Source: Acidobacteriota bacterium (lineage in GTDB: Bacteria; Acidobacteriota; Terriglobia; Terriglobales; Acidobacteriaceae). From it: a stretch of DNA of 64,000 nt. The notes beneath the pieces were generated by a model. It was not told where the DNA came from, searched no databases, and was given only the letters and a program-made list of their open reading frames with translations. Shown here in pieces: positions 52,413 to 61,533 of the stretch (position 1 is the first letter of the stretch; the number at the start of each line of letters is the position of its first letter). Made by a program: the position numbers and the translations under genes. The stretch lies in NCBI GenBank assembly GCA_016196065.1, contig JACPYL010000027.1, forward strand, positions 186,001 to 250,000, given 5' to 3'.

Positions 52413-52419
52413 GGGTTTC

Positions 52420-52466
52420 GGTGATGGGGTTCGCCATTAACCGCCCTTTGGGCTGATGACTCCTAC
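52420..52466 (+). promoter_or_regulatory. fluoride riboswitch (crcB motif)
   Basis: GGTGATGGGGTTCGCC, then TTAACCGCCCTTTGGGCTGA, then TGACTCCTAC. This matches the fluoride aptamer: stem 1 GGTG/CGCC, loop ATGGGGTT whose GGGGTT pairs with GACTCC (pseudoknot), stem 2 GCCC/GGGC with its TGATG, and the closing CTAC. It stands 36 bases before crcB, which encodes a fluoride channel. Fluoride binding normally turns expression on. Confidence 0.95.
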
Positions 52467-52489
52467 AGAAGTGTCGACAAATTTCTGTG

Positions 52490-52503
52490 AGAGGATTCCC
52501 TCT
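52490..52503 (+). promoter_or_regulatory. candidate expression platform: hairpin over the crcB ribosome site
   Basis: AGAGG (52490-52494), loop ATTC, CCTCT (52499-52503) form a 5-bp stem that covers the Shine-Dalgarno bases and reaches the first base of the TTG start. It suggests control of translation rather than termination; no T-run is present. Confidence 0.5.
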
Positions 52504-52874
52504 TGAACTATCTTTGGATCGCTTTGGGCGCCGTGGCAGGAGCGTCTACCCGCTACTTTCTGAATGGTCTGGTCGCACGAAATGTCTCATCCGCATTTCC
52601 CTATGGCACGTTGCTCATTAATGTCACAGGGAGTCTTGTGCTTGGTTTCTTCCTCGCTTACTCCTCCGAACGTGTGCTGCTTGATCCGCGCTGGCGGTTG
52701 CTGATCGCGATCGGCTTCTGCGGTTCGTACACTACGTTTTCGAGCTACGCCTTCGAGAGCTTTGCGCTGATGGAGCAAGGCCAGTGGACCTTGGCGAGTT
52801 TCAACATCTTAACCAGTACCGTGCTGTGCCTGGTGGCGGTGATGGTGGGTGCTGCTCTGGCTCGCGGGTTGTAG
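52503..52874 (+). CDS. crcB: fluoride channel CrcB/FluC
   Basis: 123 residues from a TTG. Four helices with the channel signatures YLWIALGAVAGASTRYFLNG, GTLLINVTGSLVLGFFLAYS and GFCGSYTTFSSYAFESFALM. FluC proteins export fluoride as a dimer in the inner membrane. It is placed directly under the fluoride riboswitch and is followed by a DUF190 gene, so the pair forms a fluoride-resistance unit. Confidence 0.95.
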   Translation: MNYLWIALGAVAGASTRYFLNGLVARNVSSAFPYGTLLINVTGSLVLGFFLAYSSERVLLDPRWRLLIAIGFCGSYTTFSSYAFESFALMEQGQWTLASFNILTSTVLCLVAVMVGAALARGL

Positions 52875-52875
52875 A

Positions 52876-53205
52876 ATGGCAGGCGAAATGGCAGTCCAAG
52901 TTACCCTTTACTTGACCGAAGGCGACTCCTGGCAGCATCGGCCGCTGCATCTCGAGATATTGAAATATCTGCGGGAAGAGAATGTTTTCGGAGCGGTCGT
53001 GTTCCATGCGGTCGCTGGATTTTTAGGACGAAGCCGTGTCCGGACCGCGCACCTGGTGGAAGCCGGAGGAGAGCTACCCGTAGTCCTTACGTTCGTGGAC
53101 ACCGACGAACATGTCAGTCGCGTGATCCCGCACCTGCGGAAGATGGCTGCCCATCGGCTGATTGTGCGCGAGAACGTCGTGATCGAGCAGGGGAGTCTGG
53201 ACTAG
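52876..53205 (+). CDS. DUF190 protein (CrcB-associated)
   Basis: 109 residues starting one base after the crcB stop (an ATG four codons later is also possible). DUF190 features: VTLYLTEGDSWQHRPLHLEI, AVVFHAVAGFLGRSRVRTAH and the C-terminal ERVSRVIP-like DEHVSRVIPHLRKMAAHRLI. The fold is PII-like; family members are often encoded with CrcB and may bind nucleotides or the channel. Function is not established. Confidence 0.85.
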   Translation: MAGEMAVQVTLYLTEGDSWQHRPLHLEILKYLREENVFGAVVFHAVAGFLGRSRVRTAHLVEAGGELPVVLTFVDTDEHVSRVIPHLRKMAAHRLIVRENVVIEQGSLD

Positions 53206-53434
53206 TCCATTCCCGTTGCCGAGGACCGCTGTGTCCGGGTAGACTATTTGAACTCGGTGGGTTGATTTGACTGCCGCCGATCTGCGAAGGAAACTTCCGA
53301 TGCTTGTCCGCCTTTAAATCGCTCGCCTTTTGATCCCGCCCGTGCGGATCATCTCTACGTTTCAATTTGTCCAGCCACGCCGTTTTGCATTCGCTTTTCG
53401 AGAAAGCGACGGGTAGAAAGTTTGTCAGGTATTT

Positions 53435-54859
53435 ATGGAATCAGTGTCGACAATCGATACTCTACAGCCCGCCTCTAAGAATTTGTGGGAGTCGCTGTGG
53501 GAAGCCATCCGCGGATCTCATCAGGACTACACAACCGGAAGTTTGAACCGGGCGATCCTGTTGCTCGCCGTGCCCATGGTTCTGGAGATGGTGCTGGAAT
53601 CGCTATTCGCGGTCGTCGACGTGTTCTGGGTCGGACGGCTCGGCGCCAACGCGGTTGCCACCGTCGGCCTCACGGAATCGCTGCTGAGTTTGATATTTGC
53701 GGTGGGCATCGGGTTGAGCTTGTCGACCACGGCGATGGTATCGCGTCGTATCGGAGAAAAAGATCCCGAAGGTGCAGCGGTTGCCGGAGTGCAAGCGATT
53801 GTGCTGGGGCTGGTCACCTCAATCGCGATCGGGATCCCGTGTTTCATTTACGCACCGGACTTGCTTCGCCTGATGGGCGCGTCGAACGACATCGTGGTGA
53901 TGGGCAGCGGCTACGCCCGCATCGCGCTCGGCGGGAGTGGCGCGATCCTGATGATCTTCCTGAACAACGCGATCTTTCGTGGCGCAGGTGATGCGGCGAT
54001 CGCGATGCGCCTGCTATGGGTATCGAACATCATCAATCTGGTGCTTGATCCCTGCCTGATTTTTGGTTGGGGACCATTTCCGCGCATGGGTGTCACCGGC
54101 GCTGCTCTGGCCACTTTCACGGGACGCAGCATCGGCGTTGGCTATCAGTTTTACCGCTTGCTGCGCGGGAGTGAACGCATCCGCATTCTCACGCGCCAGA
54201 TTCGCGTCGACCTCAAAGTGCTCTTGCGGTTGGTACGCGTGTCGTTGACTGGCATCCTGCAGTTTGCCATTGCGCATACCAGTTGGATTGGCCTGGTACG
54301 GATCGTGAGCATCTTTGGCGCTGATGCGCTCGCCGGATACACGATCGCAATTCGCATCGTCGTGTTTCTCATTCTGCCGTCCTGGGGACTGAGCAACGCT
54401 GCCGCCACGCTGGTCGGGCAAAACCTGGGAGCGAAGAAGCCGGAGCGCGCCGAGCAGGCCGTATGGCGCACTGGCTTCTACAACATGCTGTTCCTGGGAT
54501 CGATCGGCTTGTTGTTCATCTTTTTTGCAGAACCAATAGTGCGGTTGTTCACGCAGGATCCGGAAGTGATTCCGCTGGCGGCGAAATGCCTGCGCATCGT
54601 CAGCTACGGAAATATCGGATACGCCTACGGCATGGTCATGCTGCAGGCCTTTAACGGGGCCGGGGATACAGTCACGCCCACGATCGTGAATTTCTTCGGC
54701 TTCTGGCTGCTGGAGATCCCGCTCGCGTACTGGCTGGCCATCCCGATGCGATGGCATTCGGATGGAGTGTTCTACGCAATTGTGATCGCGGAGTGCGCCA
54801 TTGCAGCGTCGAGCGCAGTGCTGTTCAAGCGCGGGAAATGGAAGGCACAGACGATCTGA
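53435..54859 (+). CDS. MATE-family multidrug/sodium efflux protein
   Basis: 474 residues with twelve hydrophobic helices in two similar halves. MATE features: NRAILLLAVPMVLEMVLESL, DVFWVGRLGANAVATVGLTE, VLDPCLIFGWGPFPRMGVTG and LVGQNLGAKKPERAEQAVWR. It exports cationic drugs or metabolites in exchange for Na+ or H+. It is separated from the DUF190 gene by 229 bases without a riboswitch that I can recognise. Confidence 0.92.
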   Translation: MESVSTIDTLQPASKNLWESLWEAIRGSHQDYTTGSLNRAILLLAVPMVLEMVLESLFAVVDVFWVGRLGANAVATVGLTESLLSLIFAVGIGLSLSTTAMVSRRIGEKDPEGAAVAGVQAIVLGLVTSIAIGIPCFIYAPDLLRLMGASNDIVVMGSGYARIALGGSGAILMIFLNNAIFRGAGDAAIAMRLLWVSNIINLVLDPCLIFGWGPFPRMGVTGAALATFTGRSIGVGYQFYRLLRGSERIRILTRQIRVDLKVLLRLVRVSLTGILQFAIAHTSWIGLVRIVSIFGADALAGYTIAIRIVVFLILPSWGLSNAAATLVGQNLGAKKPERAEQAVWRTGFYNMLFLGSIGLLFIFFAEPIVRLFTQDPEVIPLAAKCLRIVSYGNIGYAYGMVMLQAFNGAGDTVTPTIVNFFGFWLLEIPLAYWLAIPMRWHSDGVFYAIVIAECAIAASSAVLFKRGKWKAQTI

Positions 54860-54866
54860 GTGAGCT

Positions 54867-56015
54867 TCACTTCAGCCCCAGCGCCTTCAACGCGCCGTCA
54901 TCTGGAATCGCGCGGCCGTCTTTCTTCGTCACCACGCCGAACGATCCAGAGTAGTCCCACATCGTCCAGCCGATCTTATTGTGTTCGAGAGCGACGCGGA
55001 CGTCATGAATCCAGCCAACGCGGTCTTGCGGGTCGGCCATACGGTAAACGCCAAACTCATTGCAGACCAGCGAAACGCCGCGCCGGTCAGCCCATTCGGC
55101 GGCTTGCTTCATTTCTGACTCCATGCGGGCGGCATCCCAGTGATCACGTCCATAGCGGATGACTCGCAAGCGATCCACTTCGCTTGGCACAAGCATCGCA
55201 ACCTGTTCCGCTGTTTCCGGCGTCGAGGGATAATGCAGTCCCTTCAGCCAGTGCCAGTAGTATTCTCCCCAGGTCGCCCCCTGATGAGTGAAGATGTGCG
55301 GCTCGTAGAAATGGAAGTTGTAAATCACGTTCGGATCCCGCAGGGGTTCTTGAAACAGCAGGTCGTCGTCGTCCGACCATCGTGCGCCAGCCGCAATAAT
55401 CGTGTGCTTCGGAGCGCCTTCGCGGATCGCGGACGCGAGTTTCGTCTGTACGCCCACCCAGCGGTAGCGGTCGCCTAACTCGGGTTCGTTCAGAACTTCA
55501 AAAATGACCCGGTCGGGATCCCATGCGGAGTAGTGTTGTGCGACGGCGCGCCAGAAGTCAGAGAACTGTTCGACGAACGAGTCATCTTTCGCGAGGCGTT
55601 GCTTGAAGTCACTTTCGGGATGCATGTCGATGACGACGACCAGGCCGTGGTCGAGGATCATCTTCACCGCGGCATCGAGATAGGACAGATATTCCGGCGG
55701 GAGCTTCTGCGGCTGGTTCATCGTGAACATGGGCTGCGGGTTGACGCTCAATCGCACGTGATCGAAGCCCATGGATTTGATCAGAGCAATGTCGTCGACG
55801 GTCGTCCATGTTTCGAAATGCTCGCGCGTGTAGCCGCGCTTGTCCCAGACCTGCGCGAACCATTCGCTGAGATTGATGCCGCGGCGCAAATGTTGCGCCC
55901 GTGCAACGGCCGGCGAAACAGTCGGGGGAGGAGCGGTCTGGGAAACAGCGAAGGACGTCAACACAACAACAAGAAACAAAGCCGCTATACATCGCACCTT
56001 GCGGGATGCCGTCAT
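54867..56015 (-). CDS. secreted glycoside hydrolase family 5 (cellulase-like)
   Basis: 382 residues with a signal peptide (CIAALFLVVVLTSFAVSQ). GH5 landmarks: LRRGINLSEWFAQVWDKRGY, GFDHVRLSVNPQPMF, the acid/base VIFEVLNEPELGDRY (Glu in NEPE) and the nucleophile SLVCNEFGVYR. The domain fills the protein. Activity is likely beta-1,4 or beta-1,3 glucan or mannan hydrolysis; the substrate is not predictable by eye. Confidence 0.9.
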   Translation of the reverse strand: MTASRKVRCIAALFLVVVLTSFAVSQTAPPPTVSPAVARAQHLRRGINLSEWFAQVWDKRGYTREHFETWTTVDDIALIKSMGFDHVRLSVNPQPMFTMNQPQKLPPEYLSYLDAAVKMILDHGLVVVIDMHPESDFKQRLAKDDSFVEQFSDFWRAVAQHYSAWDPDRVIFEVLNEPELGDRYRWVGVQTKLASAIREGAPKHTIIAAGARWSDDDDLLFQEPLRDPNVIYNFHFYEPHIFTHQGATWGEYYWHWLKGLHYPSTPETAEQVAMLVPSEVDRLRVIRYGRDHWDAARMESEMKQAAEWADRRGVSLVCNEFGVYRMADPQDRVGWIHDVRVALEHNKIGWTMWDYSGSFGVVTKKDGRAIPDDGALKALGLK

Positions 56016-56090
56016 GGAATGCCGTCCTTTGTTCGATGATGCGAACTATTCGAGCGTAGCTGCGTACCAACCATCTGGAAAGGAACCCGA

Positions 56091-56963
56091 ATGATCTCTA
56101 GTAATTTACCAAGGACGCGGCTGATCATCCCAATCATCCTTCTTGGATTGGCGACGCCATTCTGCATTGCACAAGCACAGCCGGGGAAAATGATCGACAT
56201 GGGCGGCCGCCGGCTGCACATCGTTGAGTCTGGCACCGGTGCGGCAACCGTCGTATTTGAGTCGGGCCTTGGCGAGGATGTGTCTACATGGGACAACGTG
56301 ACGCCTCAAGTTGCGAGTTTCGCGCGCGCCGTCACTTATGACCGCGCCGGAATCGGAGAGTCAGATCAGCCCGTGCAACCCACCACGTTGTCGGGGATGG
56401 CCGCAGATCTGCACTCCCTTCTGCAAAAGGCCAACATTCCTCCTCCTTACATTCTGGTTGGTCATTCCCTCGGAGGAATGTTGGTTCAGGTTTTCGCGCA
56501 TGCGTATCCAAAAGAAATTGCGGGGCTGGTACTTGTGGATCCAGAAGGCGGACAATTGCTCGATCGCCTGCATGCCCACATGAATTCTGAAGACTGGGCT
56601 GCCCGTCAAAAAGCGCTGGACGAAGCCATGCCCAAAATGCCTCCCGCGGTCCAGGCGGAGATGAACGCGCTCACAAGAAATAATCATGCAGAAGAGCAAG
56701 TCATTCCGTTACCGGACGTACCCGTGATTTTGCTGACCGGCACGAAAAAAAATCCTGAATTCCCTGGAAACCCGCTCGAGCAGGATCTCAAGCTGGAACT
56801 GCACAAGGAACTGCTGGCGAAAATTCATGACGGTAAACACGTGCTTGCGCCGAACTCGCGTCACTACATTCAGAATGATCAGCCGCAACTGGTCGTCGAC
56901 GCCATTCATGATATTGTGAACCAACGAACCTCTCAGGCCAGACCCGTACCACCGAAAAAGTGA
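56091..56963 (+). CDS. secreted alpha/beta hydrolase
   Basis: 290 residues. A hydrophobic start (LIIPIILLGLATPFCIAQAQ) acts as signal or anchor. The hydrolase core has ETVVFESGLGEDVSTWDNV-like AATVVFESGLGEDVSTWDNV, the elbow LVGHSLGGMLVQVFAHAYP (Ser in GHSLG), and VLVDPEGGQ; the final His is in LAPNSRHYIQND. It is an esterase- or haloalkane-dehalogenase-like enzyme of unknown substrate. Confidence 0.85.
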   Translation: MISSNLPRTRLIIPIILLGLATPFCIAQAQPGKMIDMGGRRLHIVESGTGAATVVFESGLGEDVSTWDNVTPQVASFARAVTYDRAGIGESDQPVQPTTLSGMAADLHSLLQKANIPPPYILVGHSLGGMLVQVFAHAYPKEIAGLVLVDPEGGQLLDRLHAHMNSEDWAARQKALDEAMPKMPPAVQAEMNALTRNNHAEEQVIPLPDVPVILLTGTKKNPEFPGNPLEQDLKLELHKELLAKIHDGKHVLAPNSRHYIQNDQPQLVVDAIHDIVNQRTSQARPVPPKK

Positions 56964-57012
56964 TACCGATTCGCCTGAAATCCCTGGTAACGTCGACGAC
57001 AACCGTTCATTC

Positions 57013-58155
57013 ATGCTTGCATCCCAGCGCCATCTTTTTGATATTCCGGAAGACGTCACGTATTTGAACTGTGCCTATATGTCGCCGCTGATGCGGTCGG
57101 CAGTCGATGCGGGGCACGAGGGTTTGGCTCGCAAAGCGCGTCCTTGGGAGATTACTCCGCAGAAGTTCTTCACAGGAGCCGACGAATTTCGCAGCACTGC
57201 GGCGCAGTTCATCGATGCATCTCCGGATTGCGTGGCCATTGTCTCGTCGGCAAGTTACGGTGTCGCGACGGCAGCGCTCAATTTGCCAATCCGCAAAGGG
57301 CAAACAATTCTCGTCCTCGATGAGCAATTTCCCTCGAATTACTATCCGTGGCAAAGAATGGCGGATGACAAGGGTGCTTCACTCAAGGTTGTGCCGTGGC
57401 CCGAAGACGAGGACTGGACGGCAGCTGTTCTTCGTTCCTTGACGGAGGATGTGGCGATTGCGGCGCTGCCGAATGTCCATTGGACAAGCGGTGGGAAATT
57501 GGATTTGGTGCGAATCGGCGAAGCTTGCAGAAAAATTGGCGCTGCGCTCGCGCTAGACGTTACACAATCATTGGGTGCACTTCCTTTCAGCGTGCGCGAC
57601 GTGCAGCCTGATTTCATGGTCGCGGCCAACTACAAATGGCTGCTGGGGCCGTACACGACCGGAGTGCTCTATGTCGCGCCCAAGTGGCACGGCGGACGTT
57701 CGCTCGAAGAGAATTGGATTGTGCGGGCGAATGCGCACGATTTTGCCAGTCTGATTCAGTACACGAACGACTACGACCTCGGTGCACGGCGCTTCGACAT
57801 GGGAGAGCGCTCGAATTTCGGGCTGCTACCCGCTGCCACGCAAGCAATGAAGCAACTGCTGCAATGGAAGGTGACAGAAATCTCGGAGACGTCCGGTGCA
57901 CTCAATCGGCAGTTGGCGGCCGAAGCGGCTGAAATTGGATTTTCGTCCCCGCCGGAAAACCTGCGTGCTCCGCATTATTTGTGCCTGCGCCGGAAAGCCG
58001 GAATTCCTGCGGGATTACCCGAAATCCTGGCGCGGCAGAAAGTATTTGTCAGCGTACGTGGAAGTTCGGTGCGGGTGACTCCGCACGTCTACAACACTCC
58101 GCAGGATGCGGAGCGCTTGATTGCTTGCCTGAAACAAATTGTCAGCGCTACGTGA
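57013..58155 (+). CDS. PLP-dependent class V aminotransferase
   Basis: 380 residues. The class V fold shows VTYLNCAYMSPLMRSAVDAG, IVSSASYGVATAALNLPI, LALDVTQSLGALPFSVRDVQ and the PLP lysine in VAANYKWLLGPYTTGVLYVA. Relatives include cysteine desulfurase-like and kynureninase-like enzymes; a specific activity is not clear. Starts 49 bases after the hydrolase. Confidence 0.9.
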   Translation: MLASQRHLFDIPEDVTYLNCAYMSPLMRSAVDAGHEGLARKARPWEITPQKFFTGADEFRSTAAQFIDASPDCVAIVSSASYGVATAALNLPIRKGQTILVLDEQFPSNYYPWQRMADDKGASLKVVPWPEDEDWTAAVLRSLTEDVAIAALPNVHWTSGGKLDLVRIGEACRKIGAALALDVTQSLGALPFSVRDVQPDFMVAANYKWLLGPYTTGVLYVAPKWHGGRSLEENWIVRANAHDFASLIQYTNDYDLGARRFDMGERSNFGLLPAATQAMKQLLQWKVTEISETSGALNRQLAAEAAEIGFSSPPENLRAPHYLCLRRKAGIPAGLPEILARQKVFVSVRGSSVRVTPHVYNTPQDAERLIACLKQIVSAT

Positions 58156-58169
58156 TGCGCGCCGGGAGT

Positions 58170-58895
58170 CTATTTTAGTTTTGCCGCGCGTTGTTGAGCT
58201 ATTGAAGCAGCGTCCGTTGAAGGATTTTCCTTCTGGATTTGATCGTAGACGCGTTTCGCCTCGTCCGGCTTCTGCCGGACTTCATAAAAGCTTGCCAACT
58301 CCAGCTGCGCTGTGACCTTGTTCACCGAGGTGGTCGGCTTGTCGATCAGCTGTTTGTAAGAATCGCTGGCTTGCGAATCCTTATTCTCCGCTCGATACAC
58401 GGAAGCCAGGGCCAGTTTTGCGAGGGATCCCAAATCTTTGTTGGACGAGTTCGCAACTTCCTGAAGATTGTGCTCGGCAGCCGCGTTGTCTCCAAGTTGC
58501 GCCGCGGTCAGGCCCACGAAATAGCGAGCCATATCGGCGGTACGAGTCCGGGGATACTTGTCGACGACGGCTTGAAACTGCTTACGAGCTTCGGTGGCAC
58601 GTTCCTGCGAAGAGGCGAAACTGGGATAGCCGGGCTGTGCCGGTACTCCCGCCGGACGTACGGGCTGTTCGAGCACGCGGTTGGCGCTGCCAAACTCCAG
58701 GCTTGCCTTCTCGTCCTGCCCATTCATGTAGTACCAGCCGCCAAAGCCGATCAGAGCGGCCACGGCCAACACAATGCCTGCAATCACGAGTTTAGACTGG
58801 TGCTCGACCGTCCAGTGGACGGTCTGTTCGGCCGCGTGGAGAGTTGCTTTGCTGAAGCGGTCTTCCTTCATTTGGTGCCGGGTTTCTGCGCGCAC
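58170..58895 (-). CDS. YfgM-like TPR protein with N-terminal membrane helix
   Basis: 241 residues from a GTG at 58895 (GAAGGAA five to ten bases before); an ATG eight codons later lacks a site. One helix (KLVIAGIVLAVAALIGFGGW) anchors a TPR-type domain (ARYFVGLTAAQLGDNAAAEH, DSYKQLIDKPTTSVNKVTAQ). The layout matches YfgM/tetratricopeptide proteins that accompany the SecYEG translocon or the outer-membrane assembly system. Convergent with the aminotransferase gene. Confidence 0.78.
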   Translation of the reverse strand: MRAETRHQMKEDRFSKATLHAAEQTVHWTVEHQSKLVIAGIVLAVAALIGFGGWYYMNGQDEKASLEFGSANRVLEQPVRPAGVPAQPGYPSFASSQERATEARKQFQAVVDKYPRTRTADMARYFVGLTAAQLGDNAAAEHNLQEVANSSNKDLGSLAKLALASVYRAENKDSQASDSYKQLIDKPTTSVNKVTAQLELASFYEVRQKPDEAKRVYDQIQKENPSTDAASIAQQRAAKLK

Positions 58896-59054
58896 AGGGT
58901 TCCTTCTTCGCTCAAGATTCGCGTGACAATCCTTTAGTTTAGCAGGGCCGTTTTGGGAGCGTCAAAGCGAACCTTCGTGGCCTTCGTGGTGATGTTTCTG
59001 CAAGTGGACTCAAAATGATTCACTACCCGGTGAGGAGTTAGGCGGGCCAGGCCC

Positions 59055-59091
59055 AAAAAAATCCGGTGCCACTTAAGTTTTGCGGCACCGG
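59055..59091 (-). terminator. intrinsic terminator after the kelch gene
   Basis: On the minus strand: CCGGTGCC, 13-base loop, GGCACCGG, then A and seven T. The 8-bp stem is perfect, 25 bases after the gene's stop. Confidence 0.9.
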
Positions 59092-59116
59092 GGAGGAGAG
59101 TGACGATTGGCGTGAA

Positions 59117-60193
59117 CTATGGCGTGTAGATTTCGGCGCTCATGATCTGATAACCGTTGCTGCCGTCGGTGACCAACACACGGCCGTCGGATAACAAGCT
59201 CATTCCGAATCCGAAGCGAAGCGAATTCAGATTTCCAGTCGGCGACCACGTGCCCGACGTTGGTTCATAAAGTTCGCATTGTCCAGTCGGACCGCCTGCC
59301 ATGAGGACTTTCCCGTTCGCGAGTAGCAGTGCGGTATTGGAGCCATAGAGATTCGCGGGGCTTCCCGTGACCGTAAAGGTACCCGAGACCGGATCGTAGA
59401 GTTCAGCAAGGACAGTTGCTCCTGCCAATAGGACTTTTCCGTTCGGAAGCAACACTGCTGAGCCGCTGTGGGAGGCGTTCATGGTGCCGGCGGAAGTCCA
59501 GTTGTTGGTTGTGGGATCGTACAATTCCGCAATTGTGCCGCCGACAACTAATACCTTGCCGTTCTGTAGCAGGGTCGCAGTGTGGCCGCAATGGACGGCA
59601 CTCATGACTCCGGCAGACGACCACGAGTCGGAAGCGGGGTCATACATTTCCGCGGTATTGGTGCACGATCCCCAGCGAATCCGCGGAACGTAAACATTCA
59701 TGCCGCCTGCGACCAGCACCTTCCCATTCGGTAACAGCGTAGCGGTATGGCTGGCGCGCGCGGTTTTCATTTTGCCGGCTGCCAGTGTGAACGTTCCGGA
59801 GGCAGGGTCGTAGAGTTCAGCAGTCTTCAGAATGCCGAGATAGTTTCCATTCAGTTGTCCGTTGCTGCCGCCGATGAGCAGTACCTTGCCGCTGGGTAGC
59901 AGAGTGCCGGTGCTCCAGTTTCTTGCCGCCTTCATGTTCGGTGTGGCGGTCCAGGTATTGGTGTTGGGGTCGTAAACTTGCGCCCATTTGAAGACTGCGC
60001 CAATTCCTCCGACGTTTCCTCCGGCAACGAGTACCTTGCCGTTTTGCATGAGCGTAGAGCTGGCGCTGGTGGCCGCCCTGGCGACGGGACCGGTGTAGGC
60101 CCATGATCCCGAACCCTGCGCGAACGCGGCGACGGGCACGGCAATTGCAATAAGACTAGCGAGCACGATTGCTGGAATGCGACTGCGATTCAT
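59117..60193 (-). CDS. secreted kelch-repeat protein
   Basis: 358 residues from ATG 60193 (AGAGGACC lies before it). A signal peptide (IVLASLIAIAVPVAAFAQ) leads into six or seven kelch-type blades, each with a VLLxGG element and TAELYDP-like motif, such as NGKVLVAGGNVGG, GKVLLIGGSNGQ and NGKVLVAGGMNVY. It should fold as a beta-propeller, likely on the cell surface or in the periplasm, with a binding role. No catalytic residues can be named. Confidence 0.85.
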   Translation of the reverse strand: MNRSRIPAIVLASLIAIAVPVAAFAQGSGSWAYTGPVARAATSASSTLMQNGKVLVAGGNVGGIGAVFKWAQVYDPNTNTWTATPNMKAARNWSTGTLLPSGKVLLIGGSNGQLNGNYLGILKTAELYDPASGTFTLAAGKMKTARASHTATLLPNGKVLVAGGMNVYVPRIRWGSCTNTAEMYDPASDSWSSAGVMSAVHCGHTATLLQNGKVLVVGGTIAELYDPTTNNWTSAGTMNASHSGSAVLLPNGKVLLAGATVLAELYDPVSGTFTVTGSPANLYGSNTALLLANGKVLMAGGPTGQCELYEPTSGTWSPTGNLNSLRFGFGMSLLSDGRVLVTDGSNGYQIMSAEIYTP

Positions 60194-60527
60194 AACTAGG
60201 GTCCTCTCAATACCTGGTGTGCTGATGGTTCCCGGGGCAGGTTGCATAGACGCTGCTCCGGCGTGAGATTCCGACTTTGTAAAGTGAGCGTCAGTCCGTA
60301 GAGATGCACGTGACCGACCAAGAGGACGGTATCGCCGGAAGTTGTTCGTTGTCTGTGAGGTGCGATGCGGAGGAGAGTGATCCTTCGGCGTCGGAACAAT
60401 GCGATGGTGTCAAGATTCCGAAACTATGTGCGAGAAACGTTCAGAAATTCTGGCGTTGCGCTTTGCAACACGAGTGCTCACGGCTCGGCGCGAACGGCCA
60501 GCGCAGCACCGTTCGTTAGCGGTGGAC
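60194..60527. other. 334-bp intergenic region
   Basis: Upstream of the kelch gene and downstream of the Spy-like gene, both on the minus strand. I see no good frame, hairpin or known motif; it probably contains the kelch promoter. Confidence 0.6.
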
Positions 60528-60962
60528 TTACTGGGGAGTCGTCGTAGGGTCGGCGGTCGCAGGTGCGGCGCCGGACTTGCGATGGTGATGCTCGCCGGCT
60601 CCGGCGCGCATCTTCGGCATTTTTTCTTTCTGTTCCGGCGTCAGGATCTCATCCATTTGCGACTTCGAGGCCCTGCGGATTTCCCGCATCTTGTGATGCT
60701 TCTGCTGCGCAGTCAAGGTCGTGTCACTGTCCAGGCTGGACATTTGTTTTTCTTCGTCCTGCAGAATGGGGCGAAGCTTTTCCTTTTGCTCGTCGCTCAG
60801 ACCGAGTCTTTTTGTCAGACGCTTCAGCTTCTGTTCCGACCGATTGCCTTGCATGCGATTGTGCTTCGGATGAGTTGTGACTGCAGGCTGGGGCGCGTCT
60901 TGCGAGAATGCGCTCAAACTTGCGAGCAGACTGGCAACGATGAGCATGGCAAATTTCGACAT
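60528..60962 (-). CDS. Spy/CpxP-like periplasmic protein
   Basis: 144 residues from ATG 60962 (CAGGAG before it). A signal peptide (AMLIVASLLASLSAFSQD) is followed by a helical, charged domain with the LTxxQ-like motif LTPEQKEKMPKM and the related LGLSDEQKEKLRPI. Spy/CpxP-type proteins are periplasmic chaperones or stress sensors. The C-terminus is rich in histidine and proline. Confidence 0.78.
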   Translation of the reverse strand: MSKFAMLIVASLLASLSAFSQDAPQPAVTTHPKHNRMQGNRSEQKLKRLTKRLGLSDEQKEKLRPILQDEEKQMSSLDSDTTLTAQQKHHKMREIRRASKSQMDEILTPEQKEKMPKMRAGAGEHHHRKSGAAPATADPTTTPQ

Positions 60963-61078
60963 GAGGGCTGGCTCCTGAGGGAATTGCTTCATTCGGCTTT
61001 AGAGAGTCTAACCCTGGGTGAAGGGAAAAGTTTCCGCCAAGAAAAAATAGAAGGTTTGAGATCCTACCGAATGCCGAG

Positions 61079-61453
61079 CTAGAGGGCGGTTTCGAGCAGT
61101 CCCTGCTCCGCTTTTTCCTGGCACTCGATGCAGTGGCGTGTCCATGGCACAGCTTCCAGGCGCTTGGCGTTGATTTCCTTGCCGCAGGAAACGCACTCTC
61201 CGAACGTACCTTCGCGGAGGCGGCCCAGAGCTCCGTCAACCATCAGGAGCAGCTGTCGATCGTTATTACTCTGGCTGAAGAGGAACTCTTTGTTATAGGA
61301 ACTGGCGGCGCGATCGGCGACATCCTGGGTGGCCTCGTCGTCCGCGCTGCGGCCATCCTGCTGGTTGCGGGTCACCATGTGACGTAGTTCCCCCTGCCGC
61401 GTTTCCAGCTTCTTTCTGAAGTACTCCAACTTCTTCTTATCCATGATGCCCAC
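61079..61453 (-). CDS. DksA/TraR-type zinc-finger protein
   Basis: 124 residues. A coiled-coil N-terminal part (KKLEYFRKKLETRQGELRHM) is followed by the zinc finger Cys87, Cys90, Cys108, Cys111 (FGECVSCGKEINAKRLEAVP). It binds the RNA polymerase secondary channel and adjusts rRNA and stress promoters, often with ppGpp. A start at 61444 (MDKKKLEYF) is also possible. The acidic pair typical of DksA is replaced here, so activity may differ. Confidence 0.85.
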   Translation of the reverse strand: MGIMDKKKLEYFRKKLETRQGELRHMVTRNQQDGRSADDEATQDVADRAASSYNKEFLFSQSNNDRQLLLMVDGALGRLREGTFGECVSCGKEINAKRLEAVPWTRHCIECQEKAEQGLLETAL

Positions 61454-61533
61454 TCTCAGAGCCCGTAGTTCTCATGAAGCCAAACAAATATGGTATGCGC
61501 GGTGCGCAGGTGCGTCAACTGGAGCCAGGGGAG

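Larger units (their letters stand above)
52180..52502 (+). other. intergenic region carrying the crcB control elements
   Basis: 323 bases between divergent genes. The left half has no frame or strong repeat. The right half holds a -10 box, the fluoride riboswitch and the crcB ribosome site, listed separately. Confidence 0.7.

Noticed and set aside
53206-53434. Guanidine or other riboswitch before the MATE gene
   Set aside because: The stretch ACGGGTAG looked like a ykkC element, but the remaining conserved parts and paired stems are missing.
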